A stretch of 64,000 bases of DNA from Lachnospiraceae bacterium (GTDB taxonomy: Bacteria > Bacillota_A > Clostridia > Lachnospirales > Lachnospiraceae). The position numbers were made by a program, and so were the translations under genes. The notes below the pieces were generated by a model that had not been told where the DNA came from, ran no database searches, and saw only the letters and a program-made list of their open reading frames with translations. The stretch lies in NCBI GenBank assembly GCA_017522685.1, contig JAFWYN010000009.1, forward strand, positions 12,328 to 76,327, given 5' to 3'. Every line of letters begins with the position of its first letter. The stretch's first letter is position 1. Positions 43,510 through 52,950 of the stretch are shown piece by piece.

Positions 43510-45051
43510 ATGAGTGTAAAAACCTTTGCAGCCATAGATGTGGGGAGCTTTGAAATCTCCCTGAAAATATTTGCATTTTCCGGTAAGAACAACAGTAAGG
43601 TAGTGGAGCATGTGCGTCAGAGAATAGCACTGGGTGCGGATACTTATACGGATGGCAAAATCAGCATGGAAAAGCTGGACGAGCTATGTCGCACCTTAAA
43701 GGAATTCAAGGAAATCATGGAAACCTATAAGGTGGCCGATTATAAGGCTTACGGTACCAGCTCCCTGAGAGAGACCGCCAATACCAAGATTGTATTGGAT
43801 CAGATTGAACAGCGTACAGGGATACACATTGATACTTTGAGTAACTCCGAGCAACGCTTTTTGGATTACAAGGCGATTGCATTTGCAGGAGACAGCTTTA
43901 AAGAAGCCATTGGGGAAGGTACGGCCATCGTGGATATCGGCGGAGGAAGTATCCAGATTTCCCTGTTTGATAAGGATGTGCTGGTGGCTACCCAGAATTT
44001 GCGAATCGGTGTACTGCGTATCCAGGAGTGGCTGAATCAAATCAATGCCAAGAGTGGACAGATGGAGGGACTGATTGACGAAATAGCCTCTGCCCAGCTG
44101 AATACCTTTAAGAAGCTGTATTTGAAGGACAGCAAGATTAAAACTTTGATTCTGGTGGATGATTATTTGTCCGTATGGATTGCACGAAGAAGCAAGGAGA
44201 CGGGTAAGAGTACCGTGGTAGGTTTGGAAGAATATGAGCGCTTCTTTAAGATGATGCATCAGATGTCCAAAGAAGAGATGGCGAAGAAACTGGGCGTTTC
44301 CGAAGAAGCAGCACGATTAACCATGATTAGTGCCTGCCTGGTAAACCGTCTGATTAAGCTGACGGATGCGGAGAAAATATGGGCACCCGGAGTGAGTCTG
44401 TGTGACGGAATCGCCTATGAATATGCAGAAAAGAATAAAATCATGCTTTGTGACCATGATTTTGAAAAGGATATCATCGCCTGTGCCATGAATATCAGTA
44501 AACGATATTTGGGAAGCAGAAAGCGGGCGGAGACCTTGGAACGAATCACCATGACCATCTTTGACAGTATGAAGAAGATACATGGTCTGGGAAATCGTGA
44601 AAAGCTGTATCTGCGGATTGCGGCATTATTGCATGATTGCGGTAAGTTTATCAGTATGATGGATATTGGTGAGACGTCCTACCACATCATTATGGCTACG
44701 GAGATGATTGGTCTGTCCCATATGGAGCGTGAAATTGTGGCCAATATTGTCAGATATAATCACAGTCCCTTTGTATATGAGGATTTGTCCGGCGGCAGCA
44801 GTCTGACAGGGGAAGCCTACCTGACCATGGCTAAGCTGACTGCCATATTGAAGGTGGCGAATGGTCTGGACAGAAGCCATAAGCAAAAGCTAAAGGGTGT
44901 AAAAGCCGTATTAAAGGACAATGAACTGATTTTAACCATAGATACACAGGAGGATATCTTACTGGAGAAGGGACTCTTTAAGAAAAGAGCGGACTTCTTT
45001 AGGGAGGTATATAATGTTCAGCCTGTTATCAAGCAAAAGAAGATGATTTAG
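43510..45051 (+). CDS. Ppx/GppA family phosphatase with C-terminal HD domain
   Basis: The 513-residue protein has the ASKHA fold: AAIDVGSFEISLKIF and the phosphate-loop VDIGGGSIQISLF, with GTSSLRETAN between. The C-terminal 200 residues carry HD features (ALLHDCGKFIS, NHSPFVYEDLSGGS). Ppx removes terminal phosphate from polyphosphate and GppA acts on pppGpp; the neighbouring ppk1 favours polyphosphate. It begins after a GGAAAGGAAG site and ends 10 bp before ppk1. Confidence 0.9.
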   Translation: MSVKTFAAIDVGSFEISLKIFAFSGKNNSKVVEHVRQRIALGADTYTDGKISMEKLDELCRTLKEFKEIMETYKVADYKAYGTSSLRETANTKIVLDQIEQRTGIHIDTLSNSEQRFLDYKAIAFAGDSFKEAIGEGTAIVDIGGGSIQISLFDKDVLVATQNLRIGVLRIQEWLNQINAKSGQMEGLIDEIASAQLNTFKKLYLKDSKIKTLILVDDYLSVWIARRSKETGKSTVVGLEEYERFFKMMHQMSKEEMAKKLGVSEEAARLTMISACLVNRLIKLTDAEKIWAPGVSLCDGIAYEYAEKNKIMLCDHDFEKDIIACAMNISKRYLGSRKRAETLERITMTIFDSMKKIHGLGNREKLYLRIAALLHDCGKFISMMDIGETSYHIIMATEMIGLSHMEREIVANIVRYNHSPFVYEDLSGGSSLTGEAYLTMAKLTAILKVANGLDRSHKQKLKGVKAVLKDNELILTIDTQEDILLEKGLFKKRADFFREVYNVQPVIKQKKMI

Positions 45052-45061
45052 GAGGCACAGG

Positions 45062-47188
45062 ATGGCAACGATTGATTTTAAAAGTCCTAAATTGTATACC
45101 AACAGAGAGCTAAGCTGGCTGAAGTTTAACCAGCGTATCTTAAGTGAGGCAAGGGATAAGAGTATCCCTTTGTTTGAACGTTTGAAGTTTTTAAGCATTA
45201 CTGCGTCCAATCTGGATGAGTTTTTCATGGTGCGTGTGGCATCATTAAAGGATATGGTAAATGCAGGATACGAGAAGCAGGATATTGCAGGTATGACACC
45301 CACAGAGCAGCTGGCTTCGTTGGATGAGGAGATTCATAAGCTGGTAAGCATGCAGTATTCCACTTACAACCGTTCCCTGCTTCCTTTGCTTTCACAGAAC
45401 GGATTGCAGATGATAAAGCATCATGAGCAGCTGAGTAAGCAGGATGCCCAGTATATTGATAAATATTTTGAAGAGAATATATATCCCGTACTGACTCCCA
45501 TGGCAGTGGATTCTTCCAGACCTTTTCCTTTGGTGAGGAATAAGTCCTTGAATATCGCTGCATTGGTACAGAAAAAGGGTGAAGAGGAGCTGGAGTTTGC
45601 AACCGTGCAGGTACCCAGTGTACTTCCCCGTATCATATCGCTTCCCGCAGAAGAGGGAGTGCAGAAGGTGATTCTTCTGGAGGAAGTGATTGAGCGGAAT
45701 ATCCGGAAGCTGTTCTTAAATTATGACATTGTATCAGCCCACCCCTTCCGTATTATGAGAAATGCGGACCTTACTATTGACGAGGATGAGGCAGAAGACT
45801 TATTAAAAGAGATTGAGAAACAGTTGAAGAAACGCCAGTGGGGCGAGGTCATCCGTCTGGAAGTAGAAGAAGGTGTGGATAAGCGACTGCTGAAGATACT
45901 GAAAAAGGATCTGGGTATCAGTTCCCGGGGAATTTATGAGATAGACGGTCCTCTGGATCTGACCTTTTTGATGAAGGCCTATGGTTTGGATGGTTTTGAC
46001 CATTTGAAAGAATCCAAATATGAGCCCCAGCCGGTACCCGGACTTCCCGCAGGCTGTGATATCTTTGAAGAGATTCGTAAGGGAGATTTGTTGTTGCATC
46101 ACCCTTATCAGACCTTTACACCGGTGGTGGATTTCATACGTCAGGCAGCAAGAGATGAGAACGTACTGGCCATTAAGCAGACCTTGTATCGTGTCAGCGG
46201 CAATTCGCCTATTATAGTAGCATTGGCGGAAGCAGCTGAAAACGGTAAGCAGGTTACGGTATTGGTAGAGCTGAAGGCCCGTTTTGATGAAGAGAATAAT
46301 ATCGTATGGGCGAAAAAGCTGGAACAGGCAGGCTGTCATGTTATTTATGGTCTGGTGGGTCTGAAAACCCATAGTAAGATTACCCTGGTGGTACGCAGGG
46401 AAGAGGATGGAATCCGTCGCTATGTGCATCTGGGTACGGGTAATTACAATGACGCTACTGCAAAGCTATATACAGATATCGGTTTGTTGACCTGTTCGGA
46501 GCTGATTGGCGAGGATGCTACGGCAGTATTTAATATGTTGAGCGGTTATTCGGAACCTCTGTTTTGGAATAAGCTGTCTTTGGCACCACTTTGGCTGAAG
46601 GATAAATTCTTATACCTGATAGAGAGGGAAAAGAACTATGCCAAGGAAGGGAAGAAGGCAAGGATTATTGCCAAAATGAATTCCCTTTGTGATAAGGATA
46701 TCATCACGGCACTGTACGAGGCGGCGGCTGCAGGTGTAAAAATTGAGTTGATCGTACGAGGAATCTGCTGTTTGAAGGTGGGTATCCCGGGAGTCAGTGA
46801 AAATATTACAGTACGTTCCATCGTGGGCAATTTCCTGGAGCATAGTCGTATTTTCTATTTTGAAAATGATGAAAATCATGAGGTTTACTGTGGCAGTGCA
46901 GACTGGATGCCCCGTAATCTGGAACGCAGAGTGGAGATCCTCTTCCCTATTGAACGGCCGGAATTAAAGGAAAAGATCATGCACATCCTACAGTATCAGT
47001 TGCAGGATAATCTGAAGTCCCATATATTACAGGCTGACGGTACCTATGAAAAGGTGGATAAAAGAGGCAAGATCTTATTCGGTTCTCAGGCAGCATTTTG
47101 TATGGAGGCTGAAAAGGAAGCTGCCCAATTAAAAGAAGGGGATATACAGGATTTGAGAGTGTTTATCCCGGAAAGGCATGAATCGTGA
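45062..47188 (+). CDS. ppk1: Polyphosphate kinase 1
   Basis: Ppk1 (708 residues, normal size) polymerizes the terminal phosphate of ATP into polyphosphate. The N-terminal domain starts with TNRELSWLKFNQRIL; the catalytic parts have AIKQTLYRVSGNSPI, HSKITLVVRRE, HLGTGNYND and the second His region HSRIFYF. It follows the Ppx/GppA gene by 10 bp and overlaps maf by four bases, so synthesis and breakdown of polyphosphate are coded together. Confidence 0.96.
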   Translation: MATIDFKSPKLYTNRELSWLKFNQRILSEARDKSIPLFERLKFLSITASNLDEFFMVRVASLKDMVNAGYEKQDIAGMTPTEQLASLDEEIHKLVSMQYSTYNRSLLPLLSQNGLQMIKHHEQLSKQDAQYIDKYFEENIYPVLTPMAVDSSRPFPLVRNKSLNIAALVQKKGEEELEFATVQVPSVLPRIISLPAEEGVQKVILLEEVIERNIRKLFLNYDIVSAHPFRIMRNADLTIDEDEAEDLLKEIEKQLKKRQWGEVIRLEVEEGVDKRLLKILKKDLGISSRGIYEIDGPLDLTFLMKAYGLDGFDHLKESKYEPQPVPGLPAGCDIFEEIRKGDLLLHHPYQTFTPVVDFIRQAARDENVLAIKQTLYRVSGNSPIIVALAEAAENGKQVTVLVELKARFDEENNIVWAKKLEQAGCHVIYGLVGLKTHSKITLVVRREEDGIRRYVHLGTGNYNDATAKLYTDIGLLTCSELIGEDATAVFNMLSGYSEPLFWNKLSLAPLWLKDKFLYLIEREKNYAKEGKKARIIAKMNSLCDKDIITALYEAAAAGVKIELIVRGICCLKVGIPGVSENITVRSIVGNFLEHSRIFYFENDENHEVYCGSADWMPRNLERRVEILFPIERPELKEKIMHILQYQLQDNLKSHILQADGTYEKVDKRGKILFGSQAAFCMEAEKEAAQLKEGDIQDLRVFIPERHES

Positions 47189-47748
47189 GAATCGTATTAG
47201 CATCCGCATCTCCCAGAAGAAAAGAACTTCTGGGGATGTTGGGATTAGAGTTTGAGATAATGGTCAGTGATGTAGAGGAGGTGGTTACGGAAACCACTCC
47301 CAATCGCGTGGTGGAGCAGCTTTCCCTTCAAAAGGCTGAGGATATATTTAAGCGTTTAGAAGGCGATGTTCTGGTTATTGGCGCAGATACGGTGGTATCG
47401 CTGGATGGCAAAATATTGGGTAAACCTAAGAATGAAGCAGATGCAGTGGAAATGCTGGAGAGGCTGCAGGATAATGAACACAGAGTGTTTACCGGAGTAA
47501 CCTTGATTGGAAGAAAAGAAGGCAAAGAGTTTAGAAATACTTTCTCAGAAGGCACTGTAGTGAAGTTTTATCCTATGACAGAGGAAGAGATACATTGGTA
47601 TGTAAGTACGAAGGAGCCTATGGACAAAGCCGGTTCGTACGGTATCCAGGGACTGGGAGCGCGATTTGTAGAGTGTATCCACGGTGACTACAATAATGTG
47701 GTGGGGTTGCCTATTGCAAGGTTGTATCAGGAGATGAAATTGTTGTAA
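47185..47748 (+). CDS. maf: Maf family nucleotide pyrophosphatase
   Basis: Maf (187 residues) hydrolyses non-canonical or modified nucleoside triphosphates such as dTTP, UTP or their modified forms. It has ASASPRRKELLGML, IGADTVVSLDGKILGKPK and GSYGIQGLGARFVE. The start is GTG, overlapping the ppk1 stop (GTGA). The stop lies inside a palindromic repeat element described separately. Confidence 0.92.
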   Translation: MRIVLASASPRRKELLGMLGLEFEIMVSDVEEVVTETTPNRVVEQLSLQKAEDIFKRLEGDVLVIGADTVVSLDGKILGKPKNEADAVEMLERLQDNEHRVFTGVTLIGRKEGKEFRNTFSEGTVVKFYPMTEEEIHWYVSTKEPMDKAGSYGIQGLGARFVECIHGDYNNVVGLPIARLYQEMKLL

Positions 47749-47941
47749 CTGTTCAGAGCCAACCTCGAAAACGAGGTTAGATTAGGACAGGAAGACATAG
47801 GAACTGTTCAGAGCCAACCTCGAAAACACTGTGTGTTTCCTCGGTTTGGCGTATCCGCCAAATAGATACGAGTAAAAATGCACTTATGAATGCGAGCATT
47901 CAACGAACATCTTTACTCGTATCTGCTTGGCTCTGAACAGT
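47747..47941 (+). repeat. Nested palindromic repeat element
   Basis: A 26-base unit starting AACTGTTCAGAGCCAACC occurs at 47747-47772 and 47802-47827. An inverted end copy, TTGGCTCTGAACAGT, is at 47927-47941. Between them are two smaller stems: TTTGGCG/CGCCAAA near 47845-47861 and AGATACGAGTAAA/TTTACTCGTATCT at 47864-47924. The 140-nt core could fold as one long hairpin. No protein is coded and no T run follows, so it is not a simple terminator; a non-autonomous repeat is likely. Confidence 0.75.
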
Positions 47942-47993
47942 AAAAAAATTATTAACAAAGTGTGAAAAAAAACTGATTTTTTTGGTAAGGTAC

Positions 47994-48022
47994 TTGACTA
48001 TATACCGTAAAAACTCTATGAT
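47994..48022 (+). promoter_or_regulatory. Promoter of small acidic protein
   Basis: TTGACT and TATGAT with 17 bp spacing, 67 bp before the coding start. Confidence 0.6.
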
Positions 48023-48088
48023 GAAATTGTAAAGAGAAGCCAAGGCTTCCAAAATAACTTAATAATTTGTGCTAGGGGAGGAATGCAT

Positions 48089-48352
48089 ATGCATGAGTAT
48101 GATGATGCCGTATTGAAATGCTTTTTAGACAATCAGTTGCAATTGTTTCCTGAAGAAGTGGCAGAGACCTTGGAAGAAGCGGAGAGCTTTCTGGAAGAGG
48201 TGATGGCAGTTGTAGTAGATTCTGTCGAAGAGGTTATTGAGTATTTTGAAGAAGAAGGGATTGATATGGATGGTGCAGCCGGTGAGGAAATTCTGGAAGC
48301 ATCGGAAGTATTCGACATTGGCGACGGACGCTACCTGATAGTGGAGGGTTAG
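48089..48352 (+). CDS. Small acidic protein, unknown
   Basis: The 87-residue protein is strongly acidic (repeated EE, for example VEEVIEYFEEEGIDMDG) and predicted helical. No Cys pair, membrane segment or known fold is visible. ATG 48089 is preferred because GGGGAGG lies seven bases before it; ATG 48083 is too close. It has its own promoter and a terminator after it, so it is likely a real gene of unknown role. Confidence 0.7.
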   Translation: MHEYDDAVLKCFLDNQLQLFPEEVAETLEEAESFLEEVMAVVVDSVEEVIEYFEEEGIDMDGAAGEEILEASEVFDIGDGRYLIVEG

Positions 48353-48371
48353 GCGTTACACAAGCGATAGG

Positions 48372-48394
48372 AAATTGCGCAAGCAATTTTTTAT
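48372..48394 (+). terminator. Terminator after the acidic protein gene
   Basis: AAATTGC and GCAATTT pair over a GCAA loop, followed by a T run. Confidence 0.75.
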
Positions 48395-48453
48395 AAAGAA
48401 CAAAATATGAGGGTTAAGGGGAAGCAGTGATTGCTTCAGAAATGGAGGAAAAC

Positions 48454-48882
48454 ATGGATTTTTTAAACAAAGCAAAAGAAAAGATTACCAAGACAAGTAA
48501 TGATGTGGCTAAGAAGGCAAAGGACCTTACCGGATTAGCAAAAATGAACAATCAGGTATCCGCAAACGAGAACACAATCAAGGCTACATATGCAGAAATC
48601 GGTAAGTATGTATATGAAAACCAGAGAGAGGATGCTCCTGCTGAAATCGCAGAATGGATTGCTGAAATCGATGCAGCTATGGCTGAAATCGATACCATTA
48701 AGGCTGAAATTTTAAAGATGAAGGGCAATGTAAAGTGCGAAAATTGTGAGAAGGAAGTATCTGATAGCTATCCTTTCTGTCCTTATTGTGGCAACAAGAT
48801 GCCTGAGCCTGTAGTAGAAGTGATTGATGAAGAAGAAATCAAGGAAGTACAGGAAGAAGCGGCTGAAGAAGACGCTGAATAA
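48454..48882 (+). CDS. Zinc-ribbon coiled-coil protein
   Basis: The 142-residue protein starts with a helical, probably coiled-coil region (NKAKEKITKTSNDVAKKAKD, then a charged AEIDAAMAEIDTIKAEILK-like stretch) and ends in a zinc ribbon (CENCEKEV, CPYCGNKM) plus an acidic tail rich in Glu. The start is ATG 48454, after TGGAGGAA. No enzyme motif is present. Similar small zinc-ribbon proteins are common in Lachnospiraceae and lack assigned function. Confidence 0.8.
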   Translation: MDFLNKAKEKITKTSNDVAKKAKDLTGLAKMNNQVSANENTIKATYAEIGKYVYENQREDAPAEIAEWIAEIDAAMAEIDTIKAEILKMKGNVKCENCEKEVSDSYPFCPYCGNKMPEPVVEVIDEEEIKEVQEEAAEEDAE

Positions 48883-48894
48883 TGGAATACTAAG

Positions 48895-48927
48895 AAGGAC
48901 TGTGCTTAATGCACAGTCCTTTTTTTG
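48895..48927. terminator. Terminator between convergent genes
   Basis: AAGGACTGTGC and GCACAGTCCTT pair over TTAAT, followed by seven T. The stem overlaps the last codons of the PHP gene. Confidence 0.85.
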
Positions 48928-49775
48928 CTGTTTTTAAGAGTGATTAGAACTTCCGGATGGATGTAAAGATGCCCATAGCCGGTTCCTAAATCCAAATCCG
49001 GTTTATTGCTTCCGTGGAAATCGGAGCCGCCGCTGATGGCTAAGTCGTATTTGGCAGCCAATGCACGCATGTCCCTTTCGTCAGAAGGAGTATATGTGGA
49101 ATAAATGGCTTCCAAAGCCAGAAGTCCGACCAACTTCAGTTCACTCACCAGTTTGTCCAGCTGTTGTTTCCCCATACCGTAAAGCACCGGATGGGCCAGT
49201 ACGGGAATCCCGCCAACTGCCAGAATCAAACGGATGGCATCGGAGGGAGTAATCTTTTCACGAGGAAGAAAATAGGGACAGTTGTCTCCGATATATCGAT
49301 CGAAGGATTCCTTCATGCTTTTTACATAGCCTTTTTCCAACATGTATTTGGCATAGTGGGCACGGGTAATGACACTGCCGGGAAAAGCAGTCTGTAGCTT
49401 TTCATAAGAAATATCCATGCCGGCACCGGTGTGCAACAGTTCGCACATCTTTTCATTACGTACATCTCTGGAATGTACAAAATCTTGTAAATGCTTTTGA
49501 AAGGTGTCACCTTTATAATCAATATACAAGCCCACGATATGAATATCCTTGCCCATATATTCCGTGGAAAATTCAATCCCCGGAATCACTTCCGGTACAT
49601 CAGCCCGAATTTCTTTAAGCTTTTCTGCATAAGTGATGGCTTCATCCAGTCCGGCCACACTATCATGATCCGTCAGGGCAAACGCCGACAATCCTTTTTC
49701 TATAGCATAATCCACTAATTCGGTGGGACTGAAACTCCCATCTGAAGCGGTAGAATGAACATGCAAATCAATCAC
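48906..49775 (-). CDS. PHP domain phosphoesterase (RNase AM/YciV-like)
   Basis: The 289-residue protein has the PHP metal motifs DLHVHSTASDGS, LTDHDSVAGLDEA, GIEFSTEY, LAHPVLYG and GGSDFHGSNKP in order. In E. coli, YciV (RNase AM) is a 5'-3' exonuclease for RNA 5' ends and also hydrolyses nucleotide bisphosphates, so a similar function is likely. It precedes the ABC-F gene's region on the minus strand, read in the same direction. Confidence 0.88.
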   Translation of the reverse strand: MIDLHVHSTASDGSFSPTELVDYAIEKGLSAFALTDHDSVAGLDEAITYAEKLKEIRADVPEVIPGIEFSTEYMGKDIHIVGLYIDYKGDTFQKHLQDFVHSRDVRNEKMCELLHTGAGMDISYEKLQTAFPGSVITRAHYAKYMLEKGYVKSMKESFDRYIGDNCPYFLPREKITPSDAIRLILAVGGIPVLAHPVLYGMGKQQLDKLVSELKLVGLLALEAIYSTYTPSDERDMRALAAKYDLAISGGSDFHGSNKPDLDLGTGYGHLYIHPEVLITLKNSKKRTVH

Positions 49776-49795
49776 TGTGATTCTCCCTTGTGATA

Positions 49796-51433
49796 TTAGT
49801 TTTCGTCCTCTTCCTTACGAGCGGTGTAAACAGTTCTCTTACGAGCCATATCATCGCTTGCCAGGTATTCGTCGTAGGTAGTAATCTTATCAATCATCTT
49901 GCCGTTGGGCAGGATTTCCATAATGCGGTTTGCAGTAGTCTGTACAAACTGATGATCGTGACAGGAGAAGAGCACAACACCCTTAAATTTGATAACACCA
50001 TTGTTAAGAGCGGTGATGGATTCCATGTCTAAATGGTTGGTAGGCTCATCGAAGATTAAGCAGTTGGAACCGCTAATCATCATCTTGGAAAGTAAACAAC
50101 GCACCTTCTCACCACCGGAGAGGATACGAACCTTTTTCACACCGTCTTCACCGGGGAACAACATACGTCCCAAGAAACCACGTACATAGGTGGCATCCTT
50201 CACGGGAGAGTAGCCGGTCAGCCAGTCGGTAATGGTTAAATCACAGTCAAATTCTGCAGTATTGTCCTTGGGGAAGTAAGCCTGTGAAGTGGTAACGCCC
50301 CATTTATAGGTACCTTCGTCGGGTTCCATCTCGCCTGCCAGAATCTGGAAGAGAGTGGTTTTAGCAATTTCGTTGCCGCCTACGAAAGCGATCTTGTCGT
50401 CGTGACCAACGATGAAGGAGATATCATCTAATACCTTTTCACCATTGATGGTCTTGCTGATATGCTCTACGGAAAGTACTTCATTACCGATTTCGCGGTC
50501 AGGACGGAAGTCGATATAAGGATACTTTCTGCTGGAAGGTTTGATTTCATCCAACTCGATTTTTTCCAATGCACGCTTACGGGAAGTAGCCTGCTTAGAC
50601 TTGGAAGCATTTGCGGAGAAGCGGGAGATAAACTCTTGCAATTCCTTAATCTTTTCTTCCTTCTTCTTGTTGGCTTCCTTCATCTGCTTGATCAGCAACT
50701 GGCTGGACTCGTACCAGAAATCATAGTTACCGGCATACAGCTGAATCTTGCCGTAGTCGATATCTGCAGTATGAGTACAAACCTTGTTTAAGAAATAACG
50801 GTCGTGGGAAACCACGATAACGGTATTGTCAAAATTGATTAAGAATTCCTCCAACCATGCGATAGCATCCAAATCCAAGTGGTTGGTAGGCTCGTCAAGT
50901 AACAGAATATCAGGGTTACCGAACAAAGCTTTTGCCAAAAGTACCTTGACCTTGATATTACTTTCCAGCTCGTTCATTACGCAGTAGTGGTACTCTGTGC
51001 CGATACCCAGACCATTTAAGAGCATAGCAGCGTTGGATTCTGCTTCCCAGCCGTCCATCTCAGCAAATTCTGCTTCCAATTCGCTGGCACGGATACCGTC
51101 TTCGTCAGTGAAGTCTTCCTTGGCATAGATTGCATCCTTTTCCTTCATGATTTCAAACAGACGGGCATTACCCATGATAACGGTGTCCATAACCACACAG
51201 TCATCATATTTGAAGTGATCCTGTTCCAAAACGGAAAGACGCTGACCGGGAGTGATGACGATATCACCCTTGGTGGTTTCCAAAGCACCGGATAAAATCT
51301 TTAAGAAGGTAGATTTGCCAGCACCGTTTGCACCGATTAAGCCGTAGCAGTTGCCTTCCGTAAATTTAATGTTAACATCCTCGAACAGAGCTTTTTTACC
51401 TACTCGGTAGGTTACATTATTTGCACTAATCAT
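49796..51433 (-). CDS. ABC-F family ATPase (YkpA/YbiT group)
   Basis: This 545-residue soluble protein holds two ATP-binding cassettes. The first has Walker A GLIGANGAGKSTFLKIL and LLLDEPTNHLDLDAIAW; the second has a degenerate P-loop GGNEIAKTTLFQIL and LSGGEKVRCLLSK, DEPTNHLDMESI. The linker is the charged helical arm seen in ABC-F proteins, rich in KKKEEK. The first cassette lacks LSGGE (MNELESNIKVKV), as in other YkpA members. ABC-F proteins act on the ribosome; translation regulation or drug protection is possible, but this group is generally housekeeping. No membrane domain is coded nearby. Confidence 0.9.
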   Translation of the reverse strand: MISANNVTYRVGKKALFEDVNIKFTEGNCYGLIGANGAGKSTFLKILSGALETTKGDIVITPGQRLSVLEQDHFKYDDCVVMDTVIMGNARLFEIMKEKDAIYAKEDFTDEDGIRASELEAEFAEMDGWEAESNAAMLLNGLGIGTEYHYCVMNELESNIKVKVLLAKALFGNPDILLLDEPTNHLDLDAIAWLEEFLINFDNTVIVVSHDRYFLNKVCTHTADIDYGKIQLYAGNYDFWYESSQLLIKQMKEANKKKEEKIKELQEFISRFSANASKSKQATSRKRALEKIELDEIKPSSRKYPYIDFRPDREIGNEVLSVEHISKTINGEKVLDDISFIVGHDDKIAFVGGNEIAKTTLFQILAGEMEPDEGTYKWGVTTSQAYFPKDNTAEFDCDLTITDWLTGYSPVKDATYVRGFLGRMLFPGEDGVKKVRILSGGEKVRCLLSKMMISGSNCLIFDEPTNHLDMESITALNNGVIKFKGVVLFSCHDHQFVQTTANRIMEILPNGKMIDKITTYDEYLASDDMARKRTVYTARKEEDEN

Positions 51434-51612
51434 GTTAAAACCTTTCTTTAATCTCTTTTATATATTATTTATACGCACCATTTCTTATTGTACAGAAATT
51501 ATAAGAAAATGCAAGGGAAAAAGTATTTTTCTTGAAGATATGAGGAATTTATCGTAAAATAGAAGGCAGAGGTAAGTATATCTTGGGGAATGTGCCCGGA
51601 TATCAGGAAAGA

Positions 51613-52923
51613 ATGGGGTGTAAAACAAGCATGAATTTCGTGAAACCAAAGGAATTGGAAATACAAAAAGGAATACCGGAAGTCCTTCGTTTTTTGGACG
51701 GCAGTCCGGTGGATACTGTAGAGAAGTGGGAGACGCGGGCAGAGGAGATTAGACGTCTGTATGAATACTACATGTACGGTCCCCTGCCGGATATGTCAGA
51801 GGAAAAGGTGAGCTATCAGCTTGGTGAGTGGACGGTACGTCATGAAATTGTCAATTTCCCCGGCGCGGAGGAATTTGCTACGGAGGTAAGAGTGGCATCA
51901 CTTCGCATAGAGGTAGAGAATCAGGGAAGAAAAAGCGGGTTTGATACCATAGTGTGTCTGCCTGTATCCGAGCCGAAAGGCAAGGGATATCCGGTGTATT
52001 TGGAAATGGGCTTTGTTTGGCCCGGAAGAACCTTGGATTTGTCACCCAATGATTATTATGCGGCTATCAGAGGGTATGCTTCTATTTGCTACAATCCCTG
52101 TGATGTGGCGGCGGATAACAGTTCGCGAACAGGTACCTTTTATGATATTTATCCTTACGGAACAGACTGGAAGAATCAGACCGGTGCTTTGGCCGCCTGG
52201 GGTTGGGGCGCTTCCAAGATACTGGATGCTTTGGCACTGGGACTGGCAGAAGAACTGCAAATCAATGCGGAAAACAATCTGTTATCCGGTGTATCAAGAT
52301 TCGGAAAAGCTACTTTGCTGGCAGGCGCTTATGAGAAGCGTCTGAAGGTGGTGGTACCGGCTTGTTCCGGTGCCGGCGGTGCGGCTATGTATCGTTACAA
52401 ATCAGAGGGCAGAACCTATGATTTTGCCACATTAGGACATGTAAATGAAGAGGGTACTTCTACACATTTTACCACTACCAATGAGGCATTGGGTAATTTG
52501 CAGTCCACGAATCTCAGACATTGGTTTAATGATAACTTCTTAGAGTTTGAGTGTGTGGAACAATTCCCCTTTGACCAGCATCATCTGGCGGCTTTGGTGG
52601 CCGATAAGGAAAGATATCTGTTTCTCATCAGCGGTATGTTGGGAGAAGACTGGGTGAATCCGGCAGCTTCCGGAGTGACATACGCGGCAACAAAGCAGGT
52701 TTATGAGTTTTTAGGATTAGCAGACCATGTGTGTTTGTGTGAGCATTTACAGGGCCATGCAGTGCTTCTTTCCGATATGGTGAAGCTTTTGGATTACTGT
52801 GATGTGATGCTTTACGGTAAAGATGAGCAGGAGGTAAAGACGGATTTTGCGACCATTCGGACATCTGTTTTCTGGGAAGAGCAAAATCTGGACAAGGAAG
52901 TATATGAGGTATATTTAAGATAA
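51613..52923 (+). CDS. CE15-like glucuronoyl esterase, cytosolic
   Basis: The protein (436 residues from this start) resembles CE15 4-O-methyl-glucuronoyl methylesterases, which cut lignin-glucuronoxylan esters. The nucleophile motif is GVSRFGKATLLAGA (family GCSRxGK), and the catalytic His lies in FDQHHLAALVA. The Glu normally found in QESGAGG is replaced: the sequence is ACSGAGG, so the acid residue must come from elsewhere or activity differs. No signal peptide is present, so it would act inside the cell. A sugar-type MFS gene follows 27 bp later. The start is uncertain (51583, 51613 or 51631). Confidence 0.78.
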   Translation: MGCKTSMNFVKPKELEIQKGIPEVLRFLDGSPVDTVEKWETRAEEIRRLYEYYMYGPLPDMSEEKVSYQLGEWTVRHEIVNFPGAEEFATEVRVASLRIEVENQGRKSGFDTIVCLPVSEPKGKGYPVYLEMGFVWPGRTLDLSPNDYYAAIRGYASICYNPCDVAADNSSRTGTFYDIYPYGTDWKNQTGALAAWGWGASKILDALALGLAEELQINAENNLLSGVSRFGKATLLAGAYEKRLKVVVPACSGAGGAAMYRYKSEGRTYDFATLGHVNEEGTSTHFTTTNEALGNLQSTNLRHWFNDNFLEFECVEQFPFDQHHLAALVADKERYLFLISGMLGEDWVNPAASGVTYAATKQVYEFLGLADHVCLCEHLQGHAVLLSDMVKLLDYCDVMLYGKDEQEVKTDFATIRTSVFWEEQNLDKEVYEVYLR

Positions 52924-52950
52924 ATAATTACAAGAGAGGAAATAAACTGT

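Noticed and set aside
49796..51433. Degenerate signature motif in the first cassette and altered Walker A in the second cassette of the ABC-F protein
   Set aside because: As I recall the YkpA family, these same departures are normal there, so they are not evidence of decay.
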